Shown here: in pieces, positions 9,945-21,207 of the stretch
Layout of the letters: every line of letters begins with the position of its first letter
Position numbering within the stretch: position 1 is the stretch's first letter
Origin: Clarkia xantiana subsp. parviflora
Taxonomy: Eukaryota; Streptophyta; Magnoliopsida; Myrtales; Onagraceae
DNA length: 64,000 nucleotides
Direction: 5' to 3'
Assembly (NCBI GenBank): GCA_036873135.1
Contig: JAPTYO010000002.1
Span: 48,847,452 to 48,911,451, forward strand
Made by a program: the position numbers and the translations under genes
The notes under the pieces: generated by a model
Told to the model about the DNA's origin: nothing
Database searches by the model: none
Seen by the model: only the letters and a program-made list of their open reading frames with translations

Positions 9945-10925
9945 GGGTACTATTGGCCAATAATGAGCAAAGAAGCAGCAGACTTGGTACAAAAATGTGA
10001 TCACTGCCAAAGGTACTCCAGAAATATAACAGCCCCATCGGCAAAGCTAAGTTCCATCTCGGGAGCCTGGCCATTCGCACAGTGGGGGATTGATCTGATA
10101 GGCCCCCTACCAAGAACAAAAGGGCAGAAAACTTGCATAATAGTAGCAATAGACTACTTCTCCAAATGGATAGAAGCGAAGCCAATGGGAAAGACAACAG
10201 ACGAGCAAATCGTTAACTTCATTCAATCTCACATTGTCTCGAGATACGGAGTTCCAAAAGCCATAATAAGTGCTGATGGTCCACAATTAAAGAGCAAGAA
10301 ACTGCAATGGTACTGTGAAAGGCTGAATATAGAGCAACGCTTCGCATCAGTAAAGCACCCCCAGACAAACGGGCAAGTAGAGTCGGCAAATAAAATAGTG
10401 TTAGACGGACTAAAGAAACGACTTCATGCTACCAAGGGAAGTTGGTTAGATGAGTTGGAAAATGTCCTGTGGGCAGTGCGAACAACACCAAAGATAGCCA
10501 CAGGAGAAACACCATTTGGCCTAGTATACGGGACCGAAGCGGTGGCATCAGCAGAAATGGCTGTATCATCACTAAGGACCACGTACTTTGAAGAGCACGA
10601 GAACAACAAAACAAGGCTCTTAGACTTAGACCTTATGGATGATAAAAGATGGAACTCAGAGGAAGCACAGGCACGAATGCGCCTTGTATCCGCAAGGTAT
10701 TACAACCGCCAAGTCAAGGAGAGGCAATTCCACATAGGAGAACTAGTGCTCAGAAAAAACGAGTTCTCACACTTAGACCAAGTCGGAAAATTATCTCCAA
10801 AGTGGAAAGGGCCATATAAGATAGCATCAGTTCCATACGCAAATGCTTACCGCCTAGAGGATGGAGATGGGCATATCTCCACAAACACCTTCAGTGGAGA
10901 ACATCTAAAGAAGTTCTACGTCTAA
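9945..10925 (+). CDS. Integrase core and C-terminal region of the Tat-type element
   Basis: The pol frame resumes at [16 protein letters not shown], and the CDHCQRYS pair finishes the zinc finger. The rve core follows: Asp44 (counting from the Met at 9963) in WGIDLIGP, then ISADGPQ, then Glu140 in GQVESANK. The family motif at the second site is normally ISDNGPQ. Here it reads A-D, so the catalytic Asp appears replaced by Ala and the next Asn has become Asp. The C-terminal part ([30 protein letters not shown]) is ordinary, and no chromodomain is seen, as usual for Tat. Because of the nad5 insert this part could not be made in frame with RT. Confidence 0.88.
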   Translation, partial: GYYWPIMSKEAADLVQKCDHCQRYSRNITAPSAKLSSISGAWPFAQWGIDLIGPLPRTKGQKTCIIVAIDYFSKWIEAKPMGKTTDEQIVNFIQSHIVSRYGVPKAIISADGPQLKSKKLQWYCERLNIEQRFASVKHPQTNGQVESANKIVLDGLKKRLHATKGSWLDELENVLWAVRTTPKIATGETPFGLVYGTEAVASAEMAVSSLRTTYFEEHENNKTRLLDLDLMDDKRWNSEEAQARMRLVSARYYNRQVKERQFHIGELVLRKNEFSHLDQVGKLSPKWKGPYKIASVPYANAYRLEDGDGHISTNTFSGEHLKKFYV

Positions 10926-11228
10926 GGAGACAACACAAATAAAAGACCATATCCTTGGATTTATTTCAAGTCGTTACATATCTAATTGCTTAAGTTTTCC
11001 AAAAACAAGTTTGAGGAGGAGAACTCAAGAAGATTCTCTAACTCTGCACCTATCCTTAATATCCCACAAAGGGTGTCATGAACCATCCAAGGCACCCCAA
11101 ATGTACATAAAGCATGAATGCTCATATTGAAGAAGAAGTTACTCAAAAGTGTCTTTCAAAGAAGATGGTGATATAATCATTATGTTATCCTTACACAGAT
11201 ATGACTTCCAAGTCAACAACACCCTCAA

Positions 11229-11690
11229 CGCCCCCAAGAGCGTATCTTGAGAGTAGTTTTCATACTACGAACTTCGACGCCCCCAAGAGCGTATCTTGAG
11301 AGTAGTTTTCATACTACGACCTTCAACGCCCCCAAGAGCGTATCTTGAGAGTAGTTTTCATACTACGACCTTCAACGCCCCCAAGAGCGTATCTTGAGAG
11401 TGGTTTCCAAAAACTACGAACTTCGACGCCCCCAAGAGCGTATCTTGAGAGTGATTTCTAAAAACTACGACCTTCGACGCCCCCAAGAGCGTATCTTGAG
11501 GTAGATTTCAAACTACCAGATTCGACGCCCCCAAGAGCTTATCTTGAGGTAGATTTCAAACTACCAGATTCGACGCCCCCAGGAGCTTATCTTGAGGTAG
11601 ATTTCAAACTACCAGATTCGACGCCCCCAAGAGCTTATCTTGAGGTAGATTTCAAACTACCAGATTCGACGCCCACCAGGAGCGTATCTT
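11229..11690 (+). repeat. Minisatellite array, 48-51-bp unit
   Basis: About nine to ten copies of CGCCCCCAAGAGCGTATCTT plus a tail. Starts fall at 11229, 11278, 11327, 11376, 11427, 11478, 11526, 11574, 11622 and about 11670, so spacing moves from 49 to 51 to 48 bp. The later copies share a TAGATTTCAAACTACCAGATT tail (written in part: GATTTCAAACTACCAG). It lies between pol and the antisense gene, the part of Tat elements known to generate satellites. Confidence 0.9.
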
Positions 11691-12075
11691 TAGTCTAACT
11701 TGTTCCCTCCGGGAGCCTATCCTGCGAAACGTTAAGTGCCCTCCGGGAGCCTATCCTGTGAAACGTTAAGTGCCCTCCGGGAGCCTATCCTGTGAAACGT
11801 TAAGTGCCCTCCGAGAGCCAGTCTCGTGAACAGTTTTCGACGCCCACCAGGAGCGTATCTTTGGTCTAACTTGTGCCCTCCGGGAGCCTATCCTGTAAAA
11901 CGTTAAGTGCCCTCCGGGAACCTATCCTGTGAAACGTTAAGTGTCCTCCGGGAGCCTATCCTGTGAAACGCTAAGTGCCCTCCGAGATCCTATCTCGTGA
12001 AAAGATTTCGACACCCACCAAGAGCGTATCTTTGGTCCAATTCCGGTGCCCTCCGAGAGCCTATCTCGTGAAATA
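11691..12075 (+). repeat. Second minisatellite array, 34-bp unit
   Basis: Repeats of GTGCCCTCCGGGAGCCTATC followed by CTGTGAAACGTTAA, total 34 bp, interrupted by single copies of a CGCCCACCAGGAGCGTATCTT spacer unit. The core GCCC-C-GAGCCTATCCTG resembles the core of the previous array (GCCCCCAAGAGCGTATCTTG), so the two arrays may share an origin. Confidence 0.88.
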
Positions 12076-12727
12076 TTCACTACACCCCTATGAGGGTATC
12101 ATAAGAGATTATCACAAAAGAAGAATACCATGAAACAATCCTTTACAAGGCAAAGAGATATGACGAGCACTTAATGTTTACTCTTGATGAGATGACAGGT
12201 ATAATGATGAAGGAAAACACAAAAGAAATGCAAAGTAAAGGAAGCACCAGAAAAGGAAGGGTCCATAACCAAAGAACTACACACTGAGGCACAAGAAGTT
12301 ATCATGAAAAGGGGAGATAATCACCCTGCCATGCGTACCATAAGCAAAGACAAGTGTATCAAAAGATGGCAAAACTAAGATATGTGGAGTTTCAAACTCT
12401 AAAGATAAGTGCAACCCACCAACAGGAAGAGTAGTAAGAAGACACCACAAGAAGGAACCCTTGATAAACTCAATGAAGAAAGATGAGTACAAGTTCAAGA
12501 CTACCTCATAGGCACTTCAGCCAAGCAACATGAATGAGAAGCAAAGTAACAACACAACCAATAAAGACAAGCCACTTAGCAACCCAACAATCTATGAGAA
12601 GATTCTGAGATCCAATCCCAAAACAGACCAACATAAAGAGGCTAGAAGGCAAGAGAGAGAAGTACGACCTAAATTAAGAGAAACCTCAAGCCACAAACTC
12701 GCAAAACCACCACAAGAGATAGGTGCA
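12076..12727. other. Untranslated spacer of the Tat-type element
   Basis: AC-rich sequence between the repeat arrays and the 3' end of the antisense gene. Short frames occur on both strands (12277-12498, 12530-12838) but resemble nothing I know, and I see no conserved motif. Confidence 0.5.
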
Positions 12728-13829
12728 CTACTTCCTCATCTTGGCAATATGCCTAACAGCAAAGTCAGACAAATCACCAAGCTGAGAAAATGGAAAGTCA
12801 GGAGCAATCATATATATACGCTCAAGAACCGCCTTTAAAGAAATACGCTTAGCCACAGAGCAGCGAACATCGATAGCAGCCTGATAAGAGGAAGAACCCT
12901 TATACTCAACAATAGCACACCCTTTCTCCTCCATACGAAGCATTTCCTCAAGGGACACCAACTCAGCAGCCCGAAGTACCTCATCGCGATAAGACTTCTG
13001 TCTTAAAGCCTCAATCTCTTCTTTAAGAAGGGCAATACGACTCTCCAAATCCCGGCACTGCAAATCCATGATACGACTATGCTCCAAACAACTAACAAGC
13101 TTAGAACTAAGGGAGACACAAATGTCCTCGTGCACCTTCTTCTCCTCAGCAAGTTCAATAACAAGGGTGGACAAATTAACAATGTCGGCAATACCCTGGG
13201 AAAAAAACAAAGTGTGGGATGGACAAAGCATTAAAGAGAAACGTCCTAAAGGATAACAAGATTAAGAAAAAGTTACAGAAGCATAGCGAGACAACACATC
13301 ATGAGCCAATCCATAAAATGCCTCCGACCCCTTAGGAGGAGGCACACGATCAGCAGGAGGAATAGCAGACTGCAAAACACGAACTCCAACCTCAGGAGTT
13401 TGCAAAGAAGATTGATTGTCAAAACGAGCCTCACACCCGTAATAAGGCGCCCACTCAGACCCAACAATTCCATCAACAGGAGGACGAGATAGCTCCTTTC
13501 GACTCAGAAGTGGAAGACGAAGTCTACCTACAAGAAGACACAGAGTAAACACCAATATACACTAAGGAGACTCAGACATTCCAAGACTTACCAAACAAGG
13601 GAGAAGCAAAAGACGGCTCCCGGACCCTCAATTGGGGGGCATCAATATAGAAAGAAGATGGTACCCTAACACCAACACCGCCCTTACCTCCAACTGGAGG
13701 ACACCTCCTCACACCACAAAAAACTGATTTTTTTGCAATCGAGGGTCCGGTCCCGGAGCTAACTACTCCCACCCGTACTGGCCTCTTACTCCTCATCAAA
13801 CACCGGGGAGATCTGCTGATCGAAAACAC
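12728..13829 (-). CDS. Antisense gene of the Tat-type element, 3' exons (three exons, two introns)
   Basis: Runs opposite to pol. Exon blocks are 13829-13592, 13527-13277 and 13195-12728. The introns 13591-13528 (64 bp, GTAAGT...TGTAG) and 13276-13196 (81 bp, GTAACT...CCCAG) are GT-AG and T-rich before the acceptor, and the frame joins correctly across both. The last exon encodes a likely coiled coil (long Leu/Glu/Lys stretch) followed by APDFPFSQLGDLSDFAVRHI. The antisense gene at 53182-55498 ends with APGFPFDKLGPYSSFAVNHV, and both have the last intron at the same place in phase 0. Such genes are known in Tat elements, sometimes with similarity to the 'putative gypsy type transposon' domain. 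Function is unknown. The 5' exons seem to be missing. Confidence 0.72.
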
Positions 13830-14282
13830 GCAAACTTAGCCCAAGTAAAACAGGAAAGGGATCGTAGAGACGAGATGAAACTCATTTTCCTAAAACGACG
13901 AATACAAAGTCAAAAGATAAGAATAGAAAGATGATATGGGAAGACCCCACAGGCCAATGAGCAGAGGCAAGGGGGTAAAGAGAGATAGTCATAACCCCAT
14001 TATAAGAAGACCCCACATGCTAGTAAGCAGAGACACGGGGGCAAGAGGATGAACCAAACAGGACCATATCACCATGAAGACCCACAAATCAAGAAACAAG
14101 ACAAGAAAAGAAACAATCAAGGGGGAAGCAGGATCACGTCTCCCAAAAGCAACGCTTACACAAAGGAAAAGGCGCGTACCTCAATGCGACACGCGTCCCG
14201 AGGAGTGAATCCAACTGAGAATCCTACCGCCAAAAGAAAAAAAAAAAAAAAAAAAGGACAACGAGAATGAGGTAATCACTTA
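13830..14282 (-). other. Leader of the antisense gene, no recognisable exon
   Basis: AG-rich on the plus strand, with a 20-base A run near 14236-14255. It lies between the antisense TATA-like box and the first recognisable exon. The N-terminal part present in the relative (53182-54000) was not found here. Confidence 0.4.
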
Positions 14283-14295
14283 CCCCTTTTTATAG
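14283..14295 (-). promoter_or_regulatory. TATA-like box facing the antisense gene
   Basis: Minus strand CTATAAAAAGGGG, close to the plant TATA consensus, about 450 bp before the first recognised antisense exon. The two relatives have similar boxes at the matching place (51654-51664 and 32143-32153, both plus). Confidence 0.5.
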
Positions 14296-14799
14296 TAAAA
14301 TGGAATAGGGTTTTTCCAAAGCCGTTAAATCAACACCTTTAATCTCTAGAAAGGAAAAATTTAAAGGTCAGATTTAAAAACTGATACCCCTAGTTCCCAT
14401 TAACCACGGTTAAACTCACACCCACCCTAGTTAGCATCCTATGAGCATATTTTCTGGTATCCCATACTTAGAAAGATTTTTGAACCAAAATTGAAATTTT
14501 TCCACATAGGCTTACCCCGTCATGAAATTGAAGCATAGACTCACTTAACCATATTCATATTGCATCCCTATGCATATGTATATCTTCCGAGTATAAGCTC
14601 GCGACGATATTGAATTTCTTATTTTCATCTCAGACGGACACGTGCTTGGACACGTGTCCGTACTATTCTGACGTTTGCAATTCCTCTATCTTATAAGGCA
14701 GGGAGCAGAGCCAGAGATAGACACCCTTGGGTAGGTAAGAATTCCGACAGAAGGTAAAATCCCGGTTTCAAATTACGCGTGTCATACCATCCTAAAATA

Positions 14800-14840
14800 A
14801 AGTCAATCAAGGGTCAGGCCATTGGTTGACTCGGGGCATG
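14800..14840 (+). promoter_or_regulatory. Polypurine tract with adjoining stem-loop
   Basis: AGTCAA (14801-14806) can pair with TTGACT (14826-14831), directly followed by CGGGGCATG, the polypurine tract that primes plus-strand synthesis before the LTR at 14841. The same AGTCAA...TTGACTCGGGG layout precedes the 3' LTRs at 31597 and 50893. Confidence 0.6.
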
Positions 14841-15602
14841 TGATGGATATACGCCCAATTTGAACCCGTTGACTTACGAATCGTATTATTTTTATCACCC
14901 CGTTAATGATTATAAATCGAAACTTTGACCCGAACACCCCGCTGAAACACCAACGGTCCGGATGAGGCGAAAATACTCGTCTGGGCCACGCGTCGAACTC
15001 ACCTAGGGGAGATCGGGTTGGCTGACCTGATCTCACCTAGGGGAGATCGGGTTGGCCAACCTGATCTCCCTTAGGGAGGGGTTGGGTGGCCACACCCAAC
15101 CCCTACGCTTAGGGGTCGGATTTTCTCTCCGCCCCCAAGGGCCCCGACACCATTTCGCGACTCCTACACTTAGATTATTTCCATCAACCTCTCCATGCTT
15201 TAAGGTTTTAATTATGTGATCAAGACTAATTAATTGTGTTTGAAGGTTAACGATATCATTAAGTCACCTTAATGACACCGTTGCCTATAAATACAACCCT
15301 TCCACCATTCATTTGATCATCTTGGCTACTTATGCAATTTTAGCTCTAGCTTCTCTCTAGACTTTAGACTTTATCTCTCTAAAAAGGGACGTACTGACTT
15401 AGGCATCAGAGAGGGTTCATCAAGCACCACCCCCTCCGTGCTTGATACTGCCCTTTGTGCAGGACCCCGAGAAGAAGGAGACAAAGAGAAAAGAATGACT
15501 TGCATCAGAACGATTAGCCCCGAGAGTACTGAATGTATCAGTTCACCAGTGAGGAATAAGCTTTAGATCGACGACCCGTTGACCGAGGCTTAGAACTTAA
15601 CA
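14841..15602 (+). repeat. 3' LTR of the Tat-type element
   Basis: 762 bp, TGATGG...TTAACA, followed by ATATA at 15603. Same order as the 5' LTR, with a TATA box near 15288 and a CT-rich leader. It differs by point changes, a short altered block near 15000-15060 and absence of the C run. Confidence 0.92.
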
Positions 15603-17654
15603 ATATATATATATATATTTAAAAAATATATATATATTTAAAAAAAAATATATATATATATATATAATATAGTGAATGTTCATTATCTATAAATTAGATA
15701 TATAATCTAAAGATAATATTTAAACTGTTTTCTTGTTCCTCAACTTATTATATAAAACAGTTATTGTATATGTAAATAAGATATTACGAATTACTCTCTT
15801 TATTACTTCTCTTATTATTATAAAAAAAAAAAAAAACGTGTATTTAACATGGACAATAAATTCGGTTCATATATATTAAATTTGTTAAATTATAATATTG
15901 ATTTCTTTCCAACATAGGTTTATATATTTAGAAAATAAATTAAAATTGAAATAGATAGAGATGGAGATTTGTTTGAGTAAAGATAGAGATGGAGATGGAA
16001 ATACAGAAGGAGGAGAAAATAATTGGTAGGGGACCAATGGAGTGAGTTTATAGGTAGACAGTTTGCAATAAACACCCAACAAACACTACGATACGGGGGG
16101 GTATGGGTGGGCCCCTCTATCTTTTGCTAATACCCTAACCTAATATTATTAATATTAATCTCATTCATTGATTTCTGAGTAAAGTAATGAATGAGATTAA
16201 TCTTTCGTTTCAAGAGATTTACAAAAAATGACAGAGCATCATCATCCCACACACCCTCCCTCCCTTTGGCGGCTGTTTGACACAGAAAGGATCTATCTAA
16301 ATATCTAATGAAATCTTTATTTTTCTTTAAAGAAATAATTTAATTATTATTTATAATTATTAATAATAATAAAAATTGCGCTGGTCCCCTCCATGGAGAA
16401 AAAGAAAGACTATTCCTCCAGATGTACGGTGGTGATTAGCCCTGTCAAGGCGCGTGCTTCAAGCTCCTAAGTGGTCCTATCCCTGACGTGCTGACGCGTG
16501 TCTCAGCGCATCGTCGTCCCGTGAGTGGTCCCCTAGCCGTCTCGTCTCTCTCTCCTTTTTTTTTTTTTTTTTAAATCGCCCCGCTCCGGAAAGCCTTTTT
16601 TGTTATCAATTAATTATTATTATTAATTATTTTGAAGGTTTTTTAATTCTACCATAATTTTTTTTTAGGTACTAGCAGTCTGCATAATATTTGCTAAATG
16701 GTTGATATGGAATATGATAATTAAAATTTATATATACTATTATTTATTATTTCAACCAATTGCCACCACTAATGTAAGGGATTTTATGAGACAAAAAATT
16801 CTTAGAATTTGTTATATTCAATTTGGTATATATATCCCTAATTATATACACAACCTTCATAATATTGATTTTTAGATGTATACTGTATCTTCTAATAGTG
16901 CTTAATTGTCCGGTCCCTTTTCAAGATGCAATATGAACTTTATAATTTTTAACGCACACTAAATAAGAATCAATGCACTTTCAAAAAATTAAATTATTAC
17001 TCGTCATTTTTTGATAGTTTTTAATACAAGAATTATGTGGTAATAATACACATAAGAATATTAATCACAAAGAATATATTTATAACTTCGTGCGTTAGTA
17101 TATAAGCTAAAATGTTTTACTGTTGAAAAACCATTAACTGGTACACTTTCTCTATGTTATTTTGCATATATTTTTTGCTATATGATTTTGTCTGATTCTT
17201 CGCTTGAAAAGTTGGAATTTTGTGTTAATGAAAATTCCAACTCTTATTATTTTTTTGCCTTCCCATCTTTGTTTATTTATTATGACCAAATTTCACAATT
17301 AACATAAGTTTGCAGGATTGACATTCTATTTATTAATGTGATAAACTTGACTTAATTTAATAAACAAGTGATATATTTATACAATGTTACATCTTTATGA
17401 TCTAAAACTTTTATGAAATCTCTCTCTATACGTTTTATGAGTAACCTCATATCATTTAAGTATTTATACTCTATGAATTATTATTTTTATTTATTGTGTT
17501 TTGCTTTACACTCCGCCCATTTAGGGTCTTGGGCATCTTTCAAATTTTTATTGTGAATTTGATAATAGTTATTTATTTCGGCTCTGAATCTATCTCTATA
17601 TACTGATTATATTTTGTATTAATATAATATTGTTATATTTACCCAAAATATGAA
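15603..17654. other. AT-rich intergenic region upstream of the KNOX gene
   Basis: No coding sequence recognised. It begins with (TA)n next to the LTR. GC-richer sequence at about 16370-16560 (GCGCTGGTCCCC..., TGACGCGTGTCTC) has no frame I recognise. The rest is A/T-rich, with short homopolymer runs. Confidence 0.5.
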
Positions 17655-17663
17655 TAAAAATTA

Positions 17664-18195
17664 GGGTTAATAGGTGTTTTGGTTCATGATGTTTGACGAC
17701 TTTTGGGTTTTGGTCCATAATGTTTATTTTTGTCTAGTTTTGGTCTCATATGTTTGCATATTTTTTTTCTAGTTTTAGTCTTTCCGTTAATATTTTCCGT
17801 TAAGTGACATGTGTAAGTCACGTGATCCACCCTAAACTTTTGATTTTGTTCAATTTAGTCTTTCTAATACTTTCCTACCTTTTTTTTGTTCAATTTAGTC
17901 CTAAAGTCTCAAATTTGACTTCTCCAATTTGGGTCAATTTTGAGACTTTAGGACTAAATTGAACAAAAAAAAGTTAGGAAAGTATTAGAGGGACTAAATT
18001 GAACAAAATCAAAAGTTTAGGGTGGATCACGTGACTTGCACATGTCACTTAACGGAAAATATTAATGGAATGCAACGAAAAGACCAAAACTAGAAAAAAT
18101 ATACAAATATGTGAGACCAAAACTAGGAAAAAAATAAACATCATAGACTAAAACCCAAAAGTTGTCAAATCATAGACCAAAACACCTATTAACCG
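17664..18195. mobile_element. 532-bp foldback MITE with 9-bp target duplication (Mutator-like)
   Basis: The two halves are nearly perfect inverted copies. The left end GGGTTAATAGGTGTTTTGGT matches the reverse of the right end ACCAAAACACCTATTAACCG, and pairing continues almost to the centre near 17930. TAAAAATTA flanks both sides (17655-17663 and 18196-18204). A 9-bp duplication points to the Mutator superfamily. It lies about 600 bp upstream of the KNOX start codon and could give a long hairpin RNA if transcribed. Confidence 0.9.
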
Positions 18196-18204
18196 TAAAA
18201 ATTA

Positions 18205-18789
18205 AATGTAAGTCACACAATTAAGTAAAACTTCCGCCTTTATAACTGATTCACATGATCATTAGGTGCAGTTTACTATAGGGAAGAAATCTCATATATT
18301 ATTCAGTTTAGTAACATATTTTATTACTTAAAGCAGCAATTTCATTTGAACCAATATAGTTTAAGGATCTATTTGCCGTAGCAACTCGACAGCTTATTAT
18401 TTGCCTAACATTAAAAAAAAAAAAAAAACAGTTTTAAATATTATTATTTGAAAAAAAAAAGTTTGTATACTATTATTCATTTTATTTTATTAAAAAAATA
18501 CAGTACAATTTTTTTTTTTTTTAAAAAAAAAACGGATTATTTATTTAACAAAGCAAATACAAAATCGGAAAAATCCACTCTTCTGGTGAAAGAGAGCAAA
18601 AGCTGTTTGTTGATCAGTTCTCTTCTTCTTCTTCAGTCTTCACCTGGAAACCTCTTCTTTAAATGTCTGTTGCGTATATCAGAATATAATACCGCTGCAT
18701 CTATCTATCTATTCTATCTAAACTATGAACTGAACCGAAGAATTATACTGATAACCAACCACCTCTACTGCTAGCTGGCCCTTCCTGTC
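18205..18789 (+). promoter_or_regulatory. KNOX proximal upstream region and leader with two short uORFs
   Basis: A CT-rich stretch (CTCTTCTTCTTCTTCAG, about 18620-18640) resembles a plant 5' leader. Two ATGs precede the main start: an 8-codon uORF at 18663-18689 (MSVAYIRI, stop TAA) and a minimal ATG-AAC-TGA at 18725-18733. The transcription start is not visible, so whether both lie in the mRNA is inferred. Poly-A/poly-T runs occupy 18410-18540. Confidence 0.5.
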
Positions 18790-19618
18790 ATGGCTTTCCA
18801 CAATCACCATCTCTCCCAGCAAGAGCTCTCTGCTCTCCATCATTTCTCGCCGGAAGCACCCACAACCACCGGCGCCGCTTCCGACCACCTTCACTCATCA
18901 GCGTCAGCGGCTGCCCCCAGCTGGCTCAACACTGCTCTACTCCGCAACCAACCACCCTCAGCCGCCGGCGCCGACTTTCTCAACCTCCACAGGGACGCCG
19001 CATCTGACTCTAACCCAAGTCAACACCACCAGTGGCTCTCCCGCCAACAATCCCTCCTCAGCCGCAGCGCCGCCCTTGACGCTGCCGATGAATCGATCAT
19101 CGGCGTCGGCGGTGGAGGAATTGAGCCGTCCGCGGATCCCAAGTCCGGCGGAAATGACAGCAGCAAAAACGACGGGACAGCGGATGATAGTGGCGGCGGT
19201 GGAGGAGGAGGAGAGGGCCCGGCGATGAACTGGCAGAACGCAAGGTACAAGGCGGAGATCCTGGGACACCCTCTGTACGGGCAGCTACTGTCTGCCCACG
19301 TGGCATGCCTGAGAATAGCGACGCCGGTGGATCAGCTGCCGAGGATCGATGTTCAGTTGGCTCAGTCGCAGCACGTGGTAGGGAAGTATTCGGCTCTTGG
19401 TGGCGCCAATCAAGGCCTTGTTGCTGACGACGAGGAGCTCGACCAATTTATGGTAAACCTGCCTGTTACTATTTTAACTTTCACTTTATATTATTTATAT
19501 ATCTATCTATTATTATAATAACATTCCTGGATTTATTTGTCTTCTTAGTTGATTACCATTGGTGTTCTGCGTTCAAATCCGAAGCTTTTAATGCAGCTGC
19601 TGCAGTTTCTCTGTTCTC

Positions 19619-19665
<47 letters not shown>

Positions 19666-20877
19666 AACTTAAGCTTTTTCATTGCAGCTGCACTGGTTTT
19701 GTTTTTTCCACATATATACTGATTTAATCTACATACTAACTAACTAGAAAGCAATATTTGTTTGGGTTGAAAGATTTATTGAAATCTGAAACATTGATTT
19801 GATAGTAAAATGTATAGTGAAGTTGGCAGTTGATATTTACAAACTGGTGTTGATCACGTCAGGTATATGATTAATGAGATGTGTGTTGATGTGCAGACAC
19901 ATTATGTGCTGTTGCTATGCTCTTTCAAGGAGCAACTTCAACAGCATGTTAGAGTGCATGCCATGGAAGCAGTAATGGCTTGTTGGGAGATTGAGCAGTC
20001 ATTGCAGAGCTTGACGGGTGATCCCTTAATTTTGTAACTTCAATCATCAAGACAACTAACTTGACACTCAAGTGTTGTAGTTAAAAAAGGTTGTTTATTG
20101 TGAATGAGGGAGCAGGTGTTTCTCCAGGAGAAGGAACAGGAGGGACAATGTCTGATGATGAGGATGAGCCAGTAGAGAGTGATGGGAATATGATGTTTGA
20201 TGGAGGTATGGATGGTTCAGATGGCCTTGGCTTTGGCCCTCTAGTCCTAACAGAGAGTGAGAGGTCTCTCATGGAGCGTGTCAGGCAAGAACTCAAGCAC
20301 CAACTCAAACAAGTAACTTACTTACTACACTTTCTTTCTTTTATCAAATGAAGGTAGGGATTAAGATTTCTAACACCATACCATTCACAATATATAATAA
20401 TAATAAAATAGGGTTACAAGGAAAAGATAGTTGACATAAGGGAAGAAATTCTGCGCAAGAGAAGAGCAGGAAAGCTTCCCGGGGACACCACCTCGGTGTT
20501 GAAACAATGGTGGCAATCACATTCTAAGTGGCCTTATCCTACAGTAAGCAACCATTATTAAGAAGATGTAACTAAATAAATAATTCAGATAATCTTCTAT
20601 TATATATATATATTTGTAGGAAGAGGATAAAGCGAGGTTAGTTCAGGAGACGGGTTTGCAGCTGAAGCAAATAAACAATTGGTTCATCAACCAGAGAAAG
20701 AGGAATTGGCATAGCAATCCATCTGCTTCCACTGTTACTAAGACCAAACGCAAGAGGTAGTAGTAACAAACAAAATATATGTTTCTTTTGAAATAATAAT
20801 AACATTTAACCAACCTGACCTGAGATACGAAATGAAGCAATGCAGGTGAAAACAGCAGCGGGGATCGCTTCATGTAG
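18790..20877 (+). CDS. KNAT3: Class II KNOX homeobox transcription factor, KNAT3-like
   Basis: Six exons: 18790-19452, 19897-20017, 20116-20312, 20412-20543, 20620-20756, 20838-20877. All introns are GT-AG and the total is 1290 nt, or 429 residues, close to Arabidopsis KNAT3. The start is [14 protein letters not shown], typical of the KNAT3/4/5 group. Exon 1 ends with KNOX1 ([26 protein letters not shown]). Exon 2 gives KNOX2 ([18 protein letters not shown]). Exon 3 has an acidic linker ([12 protein letters not shown]) and the start of ELK, which continues into exon 4 ([20 protein letters not shown]). The TALE homeodomain spans exons 4-5, with the PYP insertion (KWPYPTEEDKARL) and recognition helix [11 protein letters not shown]. 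It is a nuclear DNA-binding protein that normally pairs with BEL1-type partners and acts in differentiation and secondary-wall control. Intron 1 carries a (TA)n tract at 19620-19662. Confidence 0.95.
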
Positions 20878-21207
20878 GTCCATCCAAGTACGGCCGTATC
20901 AGTTAGTGAGTTTTGGTCACCACTCTTCTGCTGTTGGTGTTTGTGAAAGAGTATAGACAGACAGAAGATAATTGAGGAGAGGGTGGGTGTATAGCCACGA
21001 ACAATAATTTTTGTAATTCATATATCTGCCTCATCACCGCATCTATCTATCTAGTAGCTAGTGTCTCAATATTTTGTTTCCTTTGCAATGCCAAAACACA
21101 TCGCAAACAACACTTGTCATTCACGATAAAATAAAACCATTCAAAACAAAATCACAATCTGAACCAGATAGAATGGATGGAAAATATTGTTTCTTTCATT
21201 CATTCAT

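Larger units (their letters stand above)
5280..15602 (+). mobile_element. LTR-bounded Tat-type Ty3/gypsy retrotransposon
   Basis: LTRs 5994-6776 and 14841-15602 both start TGATGGATATACGCC and end TTAACA. The element is flanked by ATATA (5275-5279, repeated at 5989-5993, and 15603-15607), a low-complexity but correctly placed 5-bp target duplication. In order it holds PBS, a gag remnant, a protease-RT-RNaseH-RNaseH frame, a nad5 insert, an integrase core, minisatellite arrays, an antisense spliced gene, a PPT and the 3' LTR. A second RNase H plus antisense gene and 3' tandem repeats are known traits of the Tat lineage. Gag is essentially deleted, so it is not autonomous as it stands. Confidence 0.9.

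Noticed and set aside
9679..10197. 172-codon minus-strand frame taken as a gene
   Set aside because: Only its middle is nad5; both ends are the antisense of pol, so it is not a unit.
11229..12075. CRISPR-like array
   Set aside because: Repeats are contiguous, without unique spacers, in a plant retrotransposon; they are minisatellites.
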